From a virus: a stretch of 25,612 nucleotides of DNA. Each line of letters starts with the position of its first letter. Positions within the stretch are counted from its first letter, which is position 1. The notes under the pieces were generated by a model, which did not search any database, was not told the DNA's origin, and was given only the letters and a program-made list of their open reading frames with translations. The stretch spans positions 1 through 25,612 of the IMG/VR virus record IMGVR_UViG_3300042301_002658, one strand, 5' to 3'. A program made the position numbers and the translations under genes. Shown here piece by piece: positions 1 through 5,722 of this stretch.

Positions 1-549
1 CAGCGGCGCATAGTCTTCACTCTCGGCATGGGCCTCCCATGTGCCAGGCCGGCCGCGTCGGTAGTACCTGATGTGCAGCTCGCCCGCGCTGTCTTTGATC
101 AGCACGCCATCTCCGAACTGCGGCGCCAGGTCGCGCTCGAACGTAGCCCTTACTCCCTGCCGCAAGCGCGGCGCCATGGCGTTGTCCGGCGCAGCAACTT
201 GACACAGTGGCGGCAGCTCGCCCTTCAACTTCAAACCCATCAACTCCTCCCAGAGCATTGAACGAATTGTTTCAATGCTGAACTGGGGCTGGCTCATGCC
301 GTGAGCTAGCTGGGGTTCGTGATTCGCTCCCCCCGATTTTGGGGTGCGATCGCCGCGCCCGCTTTCCAGCCAATCGGGCGACACCCCTAGGAGTTTGGCC
401 GCCGCCAAATGGTTTGTGGTGCCGAACTTGCCGCCCTCAGTGGCCTTCTTGACCGCTTGGTAGCTCACGCCAAGCGCGCGATGCAGCCTAGTTTTGTCGT
501 AGCCCGCTGCCGCCATGGCTTCCAGCAGCCGTTCTGAATATTCAGCCAT
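1..549 (-). CDS. CI/LexA-type phage repressor (S24 family), C-terminus cut by window edge
   Basis: An open frame of 183 codons starts at the ATG at 549 and runs leftward off the window without a stop. Residues about 19-60 form a helix-turn-helix (LGVSYQAVKKA) followed by the LLGVSPDWLESG segment typical of phage repressors. After a polar linker (about 65-95), residues 115-183 match the S24/LexA C-terminal fold, including a DNAM-P motif, a FGDGVLIKD strand and an HIRYYRRG strand. The gene diverges from the cro-like gene at 611, as expected for the prophage repressor that maintains lysogeny by binding the operators at 545-601. Unusually, the catalytic Ser is Ala124 and the catalytic Lys position is Arg161, so self-cleavage looks impossible. 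The start has no clear Shine-Dalgarno sequence. The class call is confident; operator binding is inferred. Confidence 0.88.
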   Translation of the reverse strand, partial: MAEYSERLLEAMAAAGYDKTRLHRALGVSYQAVKKATEGGKFGTTNHLAAAKLLGVSPDWLESGRGDRTPKSGGANHEPQLAHGMSQPQFSIETIRSMLWEELMGLKLKGELPPLCQVAAPDNAMAPRLRQGVRATFERDLAPQFGDGVLIKDSAGELHIRYYRRGRPGTWEAHAESEDYAPL

Positions 550-603
550 GGTTGAAATCATCGCGCTTGTTCATTGACCTTTGGTTTTTAACCGTGGTTA
601 AAT
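545..603. promoter_or_regulatory. Divergent operator/promoter region between repressor and cro-like gene
   Basis: The gap holds repeated AACC-N2-GGTT-type sites. A perfect inverted repeat, TTAACC-GT-GGTTAA, lies at 588-601. A looser ACC-TTT-GGT lies at 577-585. A CCATGGTTGAAAT site at 546-558, overlapping the repressor start codon, resembles CCGTGGTTAAAT at 592-603. Rightward promoter: -35 TTGACC at 574-579, an 18-bp spacer and -10 TTAAAT at 598-603. The palindrome covers most of the -10, so a bound repressor would block it. The leftward promoter is unclear; GATGAT seven bases before the repressor start is only a weak -10. The repeats are seen directly; their use as operators is inferred. Confidence 0.65.
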
Positions 604-610
604 GCGCGCC

Positions 611-814
611 ATGAACAAGCATCAAGCCATCGAACAGCTCGGCGGAAGTGTCAGCGCCGCCGCTCGGGCCATTGGTTGCACTTACCAAGCCATTGACAAA
701 TGGCCGGATGAGTTGCCACCCCGAATCGCTGACCGCGTTCAAGCCGCCCTCTGGCGACGACAGCAAGCGGAGCAGGCCCCCAACACCGAGGCACCAGCCA
801 GCGCGGCGGCCTGA
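611..814 (+). CDS. Cro/YdaS-like DNA-binding protein
   Basis: A 67-residue protein starting MNKHQAIEQLGGS. Residues about 10-33 form a helix-turn-helix (SVSAAARAIGCTYQAIDKW), followed by LPPRIADRVQAALWRR, a pattern usual in Cro and YdaS-type regulators. A small DNA-binding protein divergent from the repressor is the expected Cro position, opposing the repressor and opening the lytic programme. An in-frame ATG at 602 would add MRA, but it lies inside the predicted -10 box. The ATG at 611 falls where transcription should begin, and no Shine-Dalgarno sequence precedes either start, so the mRNA may be leaderless. The Ala/Pro-rich tail (from about residue 58) is probably disordered. Confidence 0.8.
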   Translation: MNKHQAIEQLGGSVSAAARAIGCTYQAIDKWPDELPPRIADRVQAALWRRQQAEQAPNTEAPASAAA

Positions 815-825
815 CCCGTGATCAA

Positions 826-954
826 TCAAAGCTCCGGGTCTACCTCCAGCCCGCTGGCCAGGCACATGAAGTGCTGCGCCAGTCCGCGCAAGCAGCGCTG
901 CACCAGCTCGCGCACTGCGAGGGCTGCCCAGGCTTCGTCTATGTCGTCGTTCAT
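826..954 (-). CDS. Small hypothetical protein, 42 aa, opposite strand
   Basis: A minus-strand frame of 42 codons begins MNDDIDEAWAALAVRELVQ and ends in GLEVDPEL and TGA. A good Shine-Dalgarno sequence, GGAGG, lies about ten bases before the ATG (on the minus strand ACGGAGGCCAAGAGCC and then ATG). The protein is acidic at both ends with a helical, Leu/Ala-rich middle and reads like a compact phage protein. The competing plus-strand frame (818-1141) is Ser/Cys/Arg-rich and lacks a good ribosome site. Transcription in this direction would run antisense to the cro-like gene towards the repressor, so it might be made in lysogens. The family is not recognised and no function is proposed. Confidence 0.45.
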   Translation of the reverse strand: MNDDIDEAWAALAVRELVQRCLRGLAQHFMCLASGLEVDPEL

Positions 955-1161
955 GGCTCTTGGCCTCCGTGTTTGCGCTCTTCTGGATGCGTCCTCCCAA
1001 ACCGCCCATGTGGGTGCCTCCGCTGAAAGCGGGGAGGGTTGGGCGTATCCAAAAGGGCTGCTGTCTGGCTTTCATCAGGCCATCAGCTTCGCTCAGTTTG
1101 GACCGGTGCAGCAACTGGTGCGCGCCGGGGTGATCGATTGAATTTATCCATGGAGGCACCC
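955..1161. other. Non-coding stretch with long-range inverted repeat
   Basis: No convincing gene lies here on either strand. GGGTGCCTCC at 1012-1021 is the exact reverse complement of GGAGGCACCC at 1152-1161. The right copy is the ribosome-binding site of the XRE gene at 1162. The left copy, read on the minus strand, also precedes an ATG. Pairing of the two arms in a rightward transcript would hide the XRE ribosome site. No strong promoter for the 1162 operon could be assigned. Confidence 0.4.
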
Positions 1162-1518
1162 ATGACACAGAGACAGCTCGGGCTATTGGCCCGCATTGAT
1201 GGGCCGGCAGCGGTCCCATCGGCCGCATTGGCATTTGCTCGCAGCTACCGGGAGGCGGTTCGCTGGTGTTGGGCGATGCGCCGCGCTAAGGGCCTGACTC
1301 AGAGCGATCTCGCCCGCGAGTTTGGCTTCAACAGGCAGCACGTGTCCGACTACCTCAACCCTGACGACAAGCCGTCGCGCCGCACTCTTCCCGCTGAGCA
1401 AATCTGCCTGTTCCAAGAGGTTTGCGGCAATTGCTTTTTGACGCAGTGGCTTGCAGCTCGCGACCACTTGACCGTGCTTGAGCAGCTGCAGGCCGACAAC
1501 CAGAGGGCTGCGGCATGA
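1162..1518 (+). CDS. XRE-family phage transcriptional regulator
   Basis: A 118-residue protein starting MTQRQLGLL, with GGAGG nine bases upstream. Residues about 32-58 form a helix-turn-helix (MRRAKGLTQSDLAREFGFNRQHVSDYL). It continues into a Cys-containing segment, LPAEQICLFQEVCGNCF, then a helical LTVLEQLQADN tail. This arrangement (REAVRWCWAMRR, helix-turn-helix, CGN-TQWLA) is familiar from regulators between cro and the replication genes of Burkholderiales prophages. It opens the rightward early operon and overlaps the next gene by ATGA. A CII-like or early-operon role is inferred from position. Longer starts at 1039 or 1150 have poorer ribosome sites. Confidence 0.78.
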   Translation: MTQRQLGLLARIDGPAAVPSAALAFARSYREAVRWCWAMRRAKGLTQSDLAREFGFNRQHVSDYLNPDDKPSRRTLPAEQICLFQEVCGNCFLTQWLAARDHLTVLEQLQADNQRAAA

Positions 1519-1715
1519 CCGTCTCAAGCGAACCCAAAACAGCGCGCATCTCGGCTCCGCTCCGGCGAATCGAAGACCTGCAGCTCATGAACGACCAGCA
1601 GCGCGCGCAGGCCTACGAGGCTGCAAAGCGCCGCTGGGCAGCGCAGAACCCGGCGGCTACTGCTGAGCAGTACGAAGCGGCGGTGCAGGGCATTGCGAGG
1701 AGGCTTGGGGTTTGA
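1515..1715 (+). CDS. Small hypothetical early phage protein, 66 aa
   Basis: The start codon overlaps the XRE stop as ATGA, and the gene's stop overlaps the TTG start of the replication gene, so it lies in a coupled string. The protein is hydrophilic and helical: MTVSSEPKTARISAPLRRIEDL, then NDQQRAQAYEAAKRRWAAQNP and AEQYEAAVQGIARRLGV. It has no membrane segment or cysteine motif. The 3' end carries GAGGAGG at 1697-1703, which serves as the ribosome site of the following gene. I do not recognise the family. An accessory role to replication is suggested only by position. Confidence 0.7.
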   Translation: MTVSSEPKTARISAPLRRIEDLQLMNDQQRAQAYEAAKRRWAAQNPAATAEQYEAAVQGIARRLGV

Positions 1716-2434
1716 ATTACTACCCGTTCAACGTGGGCGATTACGCCGCCCATACGGCCCATCTGGAGCCGATGGAAGACCTGGCCTACAGGCGCTTGCT
1801 CGATCAGTACTACCTCCGCGAAGGACCACTGCCAGCGGACATCCAAGCCACTGCAAAGCTGGTTCGCATGCGCTCCATGGCGGCCGATGTTGAGGCTGTT
1901 TTGCGCGAGTTCTTCACGCTGACTGATGAGGGCTGGAGGCACTCGCGGTGCGATGCAGAAGTCGAAAAAATGCAGGACAAGCAAGCGAAGGCTCGCGCGA
2001 GTGCCGAAGCTTCGGTGAACGCCCGTCAAGCGAAGCGTCAAGCGTTCGCTGAACGTTCGTTAAAGCAAGGCCAAACGAACGTTGAACGAACGTTGCATGT
2101 TTTGCCAACGGACGTTGAGCTACCAACACCAACACCAACACCAACACCAGTATTAAAAGAAAGAGCAGATACGCGCCGCGCTTCGCGGCTGCCTGCCAAC
2201 TGGACTTTGCCGCCCGAATGGCGGGATTGGTCCCGAGCTACCCGGCCAGACCTTGACCCGGCAAAGATGGCCGATCGCTTCCGCGACTTCTGGGTCGCAA
2301 AGGCTGGGCGGGATGGCGCGAAGCTGGACTGGGCCGCGACTTGGCGCAACTGGGTGCGGGCTGAGGCCGCGACGACTGGCCGCAACAACGGCCAAAGCCC
2401 CGGTGCTGGCGACGTTTGGGCGGGGGCCGTATGA
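1712..2434 (+). CDS. DUF1376 (YdaU-like) phage replication protein
   Basis: A 240-residue protein. The start is a TTG overlapping the previous stop (TTGA), eight bases after a strong GAGGAGG. Residues 1-90 match the DUF1376 pattern: NYYPFNVGDYAAHTAHLEPMED, LAYRRLLDQYY, LVRMRS, and VLREFFTLTDEGWRHSRCD. The middle (about 90-155) is a low-complexity, basic and then PTPTPTPTP linker encoded by the iteron-like repeats. The C-terminal part (165-225) has LPPEWRDWSRATRPDLDP, FRDFWVAKAGRDGAKLDWAATWRNWVR, a segment common at the end of phage replication proteins. It probably acts like lambda O, recognising the origin inside its own gene and recruiting the helicase encoded at 2877. The domain call is firm; the initiator role is inferred. 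Confidence 0.82.
   Translation: MNYYPFNVGDYAAHTAHLEPMEDLAYRRLLDQYYLREGPLPADIQATAKLVRMRSMAADVEAVLREFFTLTDEGWRHSRCDAEVEKMQDKQAKARASAEASVNARQAKRQAFAERSLKQGQTNVERTLHVLPTDVELPTPTPTPTPVLKERADTRRASRLPANWTLPPEWRDWSRATRPDLDPAKMADRFRDFWVAKAGRDGAKLDWAATWRNWVRAEAATTGRNNGQSPGAGDVWAGAV
2041..2165. other. Probable phage replication origin: 11-bp-phased iterons plus AT-rich tract
   Basis: Inside the linker of the DUF1376 gene, copies of a 10-bp word fall on an 11-bp grid. AGCGTTCGCT (2041) and AACGTTCGTT (2052) are in one orientation. AACGAACGTT (2074 and 2085) and AACGGACGTT (2107, one mismatch) are in the other. Because 11 is not a multiple of 3, a protein repeat cannot explain the spacing; it places sites on one face of the helix. 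Downstream are four AACACC units (about 2124-2149) and an AT-rich TATTAAAAGAAAGA tract (2151-2164) suited to strand opening. The lambda origin sits in gene O in the same way. Use as an origin is inferred. Confidence 0.6.
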
Positions 2435-2880
2435 CCGCAGCGAAGACCATCCCCATGCTCGGCCATGAGCCGCTTCTGGCGCTTCGCCGCCGTGGTCGAA
2501 AGCCCGTTGCCGGGGTGCTGATCGATGCCGGGAGCCTTGGCCCTTGGCTGCGCGATGTGACGGCCCTTGGCTGCCATTCGGCCATGGCTGCGGTGTGGGT
2601 TGCCCCATCGGCAAGCCCAGAGCGGTTCGACCTGCGCTGGGCGCATGGCCTGCCGGTGCTCTTGGCCGTCGAGGTGTGGCGGGCCAAGGATTGGGTGCGC
2701 GCCATGGTGGCCAGGCTGCAGGAGTTCGAGCCCGCAACGCTGACGCTGCTGCGCATCGGCCCCGACCCGGCAGACCCTTGGCACTCGCCCATGGTGCCCA
2801 TCGATGCCTTCGAGGTGCAGCCGGACGGAACGCCCGTTCGCTGCTGTGAACAAACCGCCTTCGTGAGAACCCTGACGTGA
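2431..2880 (+). CDS. Conserved-looking phage protein of unknown function, 149 aa
   Basis: The ATG at 2431 overlaps the replication gene's stop (ATGA), which sets the start; an ATG at 2416 would lie inside the upstream gene. The protein begins MTAAKTIPMLGHEPLLALRRRG. It has alternating hydrophobic stretches (VAGVLIDAG, AMAAVWVAPSASP, LPVLLAVEVWRAKDWVRAM) that suggest a compact alpha/beta fold, and no transmembrane helix. There is a late Cys pair (RCCEQTAF). It sits between the putative initiator and the helicase, where a helicase loader might be expected, but it has no Walker A motif and no recognisable DnaC/P-loop pattern. Function is left open. Confidence 0.7.
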   Translation: MTAAKTIPMLGHEPLLALRRRGRKPVAGVLIDAGSLGPWLRDVTALGCHSAMAAVWVAPSASPERFDLRWAHGLPVLLAVEVWRAKDWVRAMVARLQEFEPATLTLLRIGPDPADPWHSPMVPIDAFEVQPDGTPVRCCEQTAFVRTLT

Positions 2881-3779
2881 ACACTTTCGCCCCCGACGAT
2901 GTTGACTTTGCCGCCTACGAGTGGCAGACCGAGTGCAAGGCCAAGCTGCGCACCGCAGCGAGCTACGCGGAGAAGCTGGCTACCGCGATGGAGCCCAAGG
3001 CCAAGGACATGGCCCCCAGCGTGTTCAGCCTTCGGATGAAGAACCTGCTGCGCTTCCGCCCCGGCGAGGTGACGGCCTGGGCCGGCTACAGCGGCCACCG
3101 CAAGTCGATGCTGACCGGCCAGGTCGGGCTGGAGCTGTCGATGCAGAAGACGCCGACGGCGGTCATCAGCCTGGAAATGCCGCCGGCTGACACGCTGACC
3201 CGGATGCTGCACCAGCACGCCGGCACCGACAAGCCGCGCGACCTGGAGCGCTTCTTCAACGCCACGGATCACCTGTGGCTGTTCGATCACGTTGGCCGCC
3301 TGACGCCTCACCAGGCGCTGTCGGTGTGCCGCTACTTCGCGGAGCAGCACGGCGGCCAGCAGGTGTTCATCGACAGCTTCATGATGGTCTGCGCGTCCGA
3401 GGAAAGACTCGACGAGCAGAAGCAGTTCGCCACGGACTTGGCGCGACTGGCGCAAGAAACCGGGCTGCATGTGCACCTGATCGCGCACTGCCGCAAGCCG
3501 CAGAGCGGCGACGAGAGCAAGCCCCCGGGCAAGCATGACCTGAAGGGGACTTCGGCCATCGCTGACCAGGCGCACAACGTGGTGACGGTGTGGGCGAACA
3601 AGGCCAAGGAAGCACGGCTGCTGGAGAACGAATTCGACCCGATCAGGGAAGAGCCAGACGCGGCGGTGACGGTCTGCAAGCAGCGCAACGGAACGTTTGA
3701 AGGGCGAATCAAGCTGTGGTTCGACAAGGCTTCGATGCGGTTCACGGATGCGCAGGAAGCAGTGGTTGACCCATGGTGA
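2877..3779 (+). CDS. DnaB-like replicative helicase, RecA-fold domain only
   Basis: A 300-residue protein starting at GTG, overlapping the previous stop (GTGA). Walker A is GYSGHRKS at 70-77, an unusual GxxGxxKS form. VISLEMPP (97-103) supplies the helicase catalytic Glu. Walker B is VFIDS at 163-167. A VHLIAHCRKP strand (199-208) and an LKGTSAIADQAHNVV segment (222-236) match the region of DnaB, T7 gp4 and Twinkle-type helicases that carries the subunit-contact residues. The N-terminal DnaB collar domain is missing: only about 60 residues precede the core. It probably unwinds phage DNA at the origin next door. Family is well supported; direct recruitment by the DUF1376 protein is inferred. 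Confidence 0.82.
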   Translation: MNTFAPDDVDFAAYEWQTECKAKLRTAASYAEKLATAMEPKAKDMAPSVFSLRMKNLLRFRPGEVTAWAGYSGHRKSMLTGQVGLELSMQKTPTAVISLEMPPADTLTRMLHQHAGTDKPRDLERFFNATDHLWLFDHVGRLTPHQALSVCRYFAEQHGGQQVFIDSFMMVCASEERLDEQKQFATDLARLAQETGLHVHLIAHCRKPQSGDESKPPGKHDLKGTSAIADQAHNVVTVWANKAKEARLLENEFDPIREEPDAAVTVCKQRNGTFEGRIKLWFDKASMRFTDAQEAVVDPW

Positions 3780-3836
3780 CGCGCGCGCGCATTTGCCCAG
3801 CCCCCTGAAACCACAAAACCAGACAAGGACACGATC

Positions 3837-4601
3837 ATGAAACCCACCGGACGACCCGCAGTGCATTTGCCCCGTGTGCTGAGCTTTGTGCTCAAGGGCG
3901 GCAACAAGGGCGCATCAAGCCGCGAGCTGTGCGAGGCCTTGCCGGACCTGTCGCGCAGCACGATCCACAACAGCGCGCTCAGGCTGACCGAGAAGGGCCT
4001 GCTGAAGCGCCGCGAAAGCCGGCAGCTTGTCGTTTACTACGGCGCCGGGGTCGATTCATTCGAGATCGATGCCGACTTCGCCAAGCGCTGCGCTGAGCGC
4101 GATGCTGAGCAGAAGGCGATTCGGCAAGCGGCAAGCGACCGCGCGAACATCAAGTACCGCAAGGGCAAAGCTCTACGAGCAGCACAGCGCATGGAAGCCG
4201 ATGCGGTGCGCGCCGCCAAGCGTGCGGCAGCCGACCAAGCCAGGCGCGAGCGTGAGGCCAAGCAAGCCGAGGCGATCAAGGCCCGCAAGCGGTCGGCAGA
4301 GCTGGCCAAGGCGAAGCTGAACGCCGGCCGGGTGACTCGCTCCAACGCGGCCAGGGCTGAGATGCGGGCAGCCAATGAGCACGCGGCCAAGATCCGCAAC
4401 GATGGCACGCATGAGCCGGCCAAGGCTGAGCAGCCAGCGCCAAAGGCTGTCGAGACCTGGTGCGCACCGGAGCGGCATCAGGTGACCAAGGCGCGACCAG
4501 GTCGTTACGAGGTGCTCGAGGTGCCTGGGTCGTTCAGCGCCCTCAAGCCTGGCCAGTACCTTGGCGAGCCTGCGAGCTGCGCAGCGCGGGGTGTGGCATG
4601 A
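3837..4601 (+). CDS. Winged-helix protein with long charged coiled coil, unknown function
   Basis: A 254-residue protein with AAGGA upstream of the ATG. Residues about 5-70 form a winged helix-turn-helix (GASSRELCEALPDLSRSTIHN, LTEKGLLKRRESRQLVVYY). Residues about 80-190 are a very Ala/Lys/Arg/Glu-rich single helix or coiled coil (AKRAAADQARREREAKQAEA). The C-terminal 50 residues are a separate region ending in a short SFSALKPGQYLG motif. It follows a 57-base gap after the helicase gene, the first real gap in the early operon. The wing and basic helix point to DNA binding, perhaps as a regulator or replication accessory protein. No specific family was recognised. Confidence 0.75.
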   Translation: MKPTGRPAVHLPRVLSFVLKGGNKGASSRELCEALPDLSRSTIHNSALRLTEKGLLKRRESRQLVVYYGAGVDSFEIDADFAKRCAERDAEQKAIRQAASDRANIKYRKGKALRAAQRMEADAVRAAKRAAADQARREREAKQAEAIKARKRSAELAKAKLNAGRVTRSNAARAEMRAANEHAAKIRNDGTHEPAKAEQPAPKAVETWCAPERHQVTKARPGRYEVLEVPGSFSALKPGQYLGEPASCAARGVA

Positions 4602-4792
4602 GCTGCAACCAGAACTGTGGACAGGGCCGCTGGTGCGACTGCGCTGGGGCCAATCGGGTGAACACCAGCTACACCGGGCCAGAGCGGCGCATCAAGCTGG
4701 AGACCAAGCTGCTGCGCCGCGTGCTGTTCGCGCTGTGCTGCTTCTGGGTGGCGTCGATCTGGTTCGTGAGCGTGATGGGGGTGTTCAAGTGA
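4598..4792 (+). CDS. Small cysteine-rich membrane protein, 64 aa
   Basis: The start overlaps the previous stop (ATGA), and the end overlaps the rusA GTG start (GTGA). The N-terminus is Cys-rich (MSCNQNCGQGRWCDCAG). A short YTGPERRIKLETK linker leads to one transmembrane helix at about residues 40-60 (VLFALCCFWVASIWFVSVM). The positively charged residues before the helix suggest that the N-terminus stays in the cytoplasm. Similar short one-helix proteins are common in phage early regions, where some affect superinfection or host functions, but nothing here shows which. Coding is supported by the tight overlaps on both sides. Confidence 0.62.
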   Translation: MSCNQNCGQGRWCDCAGANRVNTSYTGPERRIKLETKLLRRVLFALCCFWVASIWFVSVMGVFK

Positions 4793-5247
4793 TCGTCTCC
4801 TTCACCATTCCCGGCCAGCCCCAAGGCAAGGGCCGCGCAAAGATCGTCAAGATCGGCGGCTTCTCGCGCATGGCCACGCCAGCGAAGACGGTCGCATACG
4901 AGGGCCTTATCGCTCACGCAGCACAAGCGGTGCTGGCAGGGCGTGCGATGTTCGCTGGCCCGGTTGCGGTCAACCTGTTTTTGGACTGCCAAGTCCCGGC
5001 GAGCTGGAGCCAGCGCAAGCAGCGCGAGGCCTTGGCCGGCTTGCACATGCCGACAACAAAGCCCGATGCGGACAACGTGCTGAAGGCGGTCTGCGATGGC
5101 TGCAACGGCGTGCTGTGGCGCGATGACGTGCAAGTCGTCGACGTGCGGCTGCGCAAGCGCTATGCGGCCACGCCTTGCGTGCGGGTCGAGGCCTGGGCCT
5201 TGCAGGATGCCTTGGCTCAGCAGCCGCTGGAGGCTTGCCCGGCATGA
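4789..5247 (+). CDS. rusA: RusA-family Holliday junction resolvase
   Basis: A 152-residue protein starting at GTG (GTGA overlap), with a GGGGG stretch eight bases upstream. The N-terminal FTIPGQPQGKGRAK strand and the motif PTTKPDADNVLKAVCDGCNG followed by WRDDVQVVDVRLRKRY are the RusA signature. KPDADN and the DD pair hold the conserved metal-binding aspartates. RusA enzymes are cytoplasmic dimers that cut four-way DNA junctions; phages use them to resolve recombination and replication intermediates before packaging. The length is slightly above the usual 120 or so because of the C-terminal tail. No catalytic residue is missing. Confidence 0.9.
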   Translation: MIVSFTIPGQPQGKGRAKIVKIGGFSRMATPAKTVAYEGLIAHAAQAVLAGRAMFAGPVAVNLFLDCQVPASWSQRKQREALAGLHMPTTKPDADNVLKAVCDGCNGVLWRDDVQVVDVRLRKRYAATPCVRVEAWALQDALAQQPLEACPA

Positions 5248-5501
5248 GCTGCCCCGAGTGCCATGCCGCCACCCAGCGCAGCCACTGGGAGTTCGCCAGC
5301 GACTGCAAAGGCTGCATTGCCCGAGGCGTGGCCAGGGCTCCGCACTTTCGCCGCTGCCGTGAGCTGGGAGCGCTTGACCGCGCCTACCGCCAGCACTTGG
5401 AGCAAGCCGGCGTGACGCATGAGCAGGTGAAAGAGGCGGCTGCTGCTGACTTCGAGACGCGGGCCCAGGCTGACCGACAGAAGCTCAGGAGGGCCGCTTG
5501 A
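5244..5501 (+). CDS. Small zinc-finger-like phage protein, 85 aa
   Basis: Coupled to rusA by an ATGA overlap. The first 30 residues carry two Cys pairs, CPEC at 3-6 and CKGC at 23-26, spaced for one zinc ribbon. They are followed by a basic helical region (ARGVARAPHFRRCRELGALDRAY) and a helical tail rich in Ala, Glu and Gln. The zinc ribbon and basic helix are compatible with nucleic acid binding. It ends in a strong AGGAGGG that serves the next gene. Proteins of this shape occur next to rusA in Burkholderiales prophages. No activity can be assigned. Confidence 0.7.
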   Translation: MSCPECHAATQRSHWEFASDCKGCIARGVARAPHFRRCRELGALDRAYRQHLEQAGVTHEQVKEAAAADFETRAQADRQKLRRAA

Positions 5502-5722
5502 CCACGCTGATTCCCCCGGTCATTGGTCCTTGTGGCAAGCGCGTCTATGCCAGCAAGGCGGTTGGAAAGAAGCTGGCCAGGCGCGTCAACGAGGGCGGAC
5601 GGGAGCGCGTAGCGCCGTACCACTGCACGCGCTGCCACGGCTGGCACTTGGGAAGCACCACGCTGGCGCCGCGCACAAAGCGCCCGCGTGTTGATGCTGA
5701 AGTCATGGGGAGATGCAAGTGA
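5498..5722 (+). CDS. Small basic zinc-ribbon-like protein, 74 aa
   Basis: The start is TTG overlapping the previous stop (TTGA), preceded by AGGAGGG. The protein has IGPCGKRVYASKAVGKKLA, then VAPYHCTRCHGWHLG, giving a C-x2-C-x2-H pattern plus an earlier Cys, and it ends in a basic RTKRPRVDAEVMGRCK tail. It is small, basic and Cys/His-rich, consistent with a zinc-bound nucleic-acid-binding fold, but the metal ligands are not certain. The use of TTG with an excellent ribosome site repeats the arrangement at 1712. Function unknown. Confidence 0.65.
   Translation: MTTLIPPVIGPCGKRVYASKAVGKKLARRVNEGGRERVAPYHCTRCHGWHLGSTTLAPRTKRPRVDAEVMGRCK

Noticed and set aside
818-1141. 107-codon plus-strand frame after the cro-like gene
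   Set aside because: Ser/Cys/Arg-rich with no good ribosome site. The opposite strand holds a better small gene with GGAGG upstream.
542-1234. 230-codon minus-strand frame across the cro region
   Set aside because: It is antisense to the cro-like gene and to the XRE start, and is Gly/Arg/Ala-rich. An internal ATG near 1010 has a GGAGG-type site, but the product does not look like a protein.
2124-2149. Four AACACC units as a possible CRISPR or variable-number repeat
   Set aside because: The units are 6 bases, have no spacers and encode a PTPTPTPTP linker. They are kept only as part of the origin-like region.
2238-3866. 542-codon open frame on the minus strand
   Set aside because: It lies wholly opposite the replication and helicase genes, whose protein motifs are clear. 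Long antisense frames are expected in GC-rich genes, and its composition is Arg/His/Leu-rich without recognisable motifs.
4561-4788. Longer start for the RusA gene at 4561
   Set aside because: The added 76 residues lie out of frame over the small membrane gene and do not resemble RusA. The GTG at 4789 gives the standard N-terminus and a 4-base overlap.
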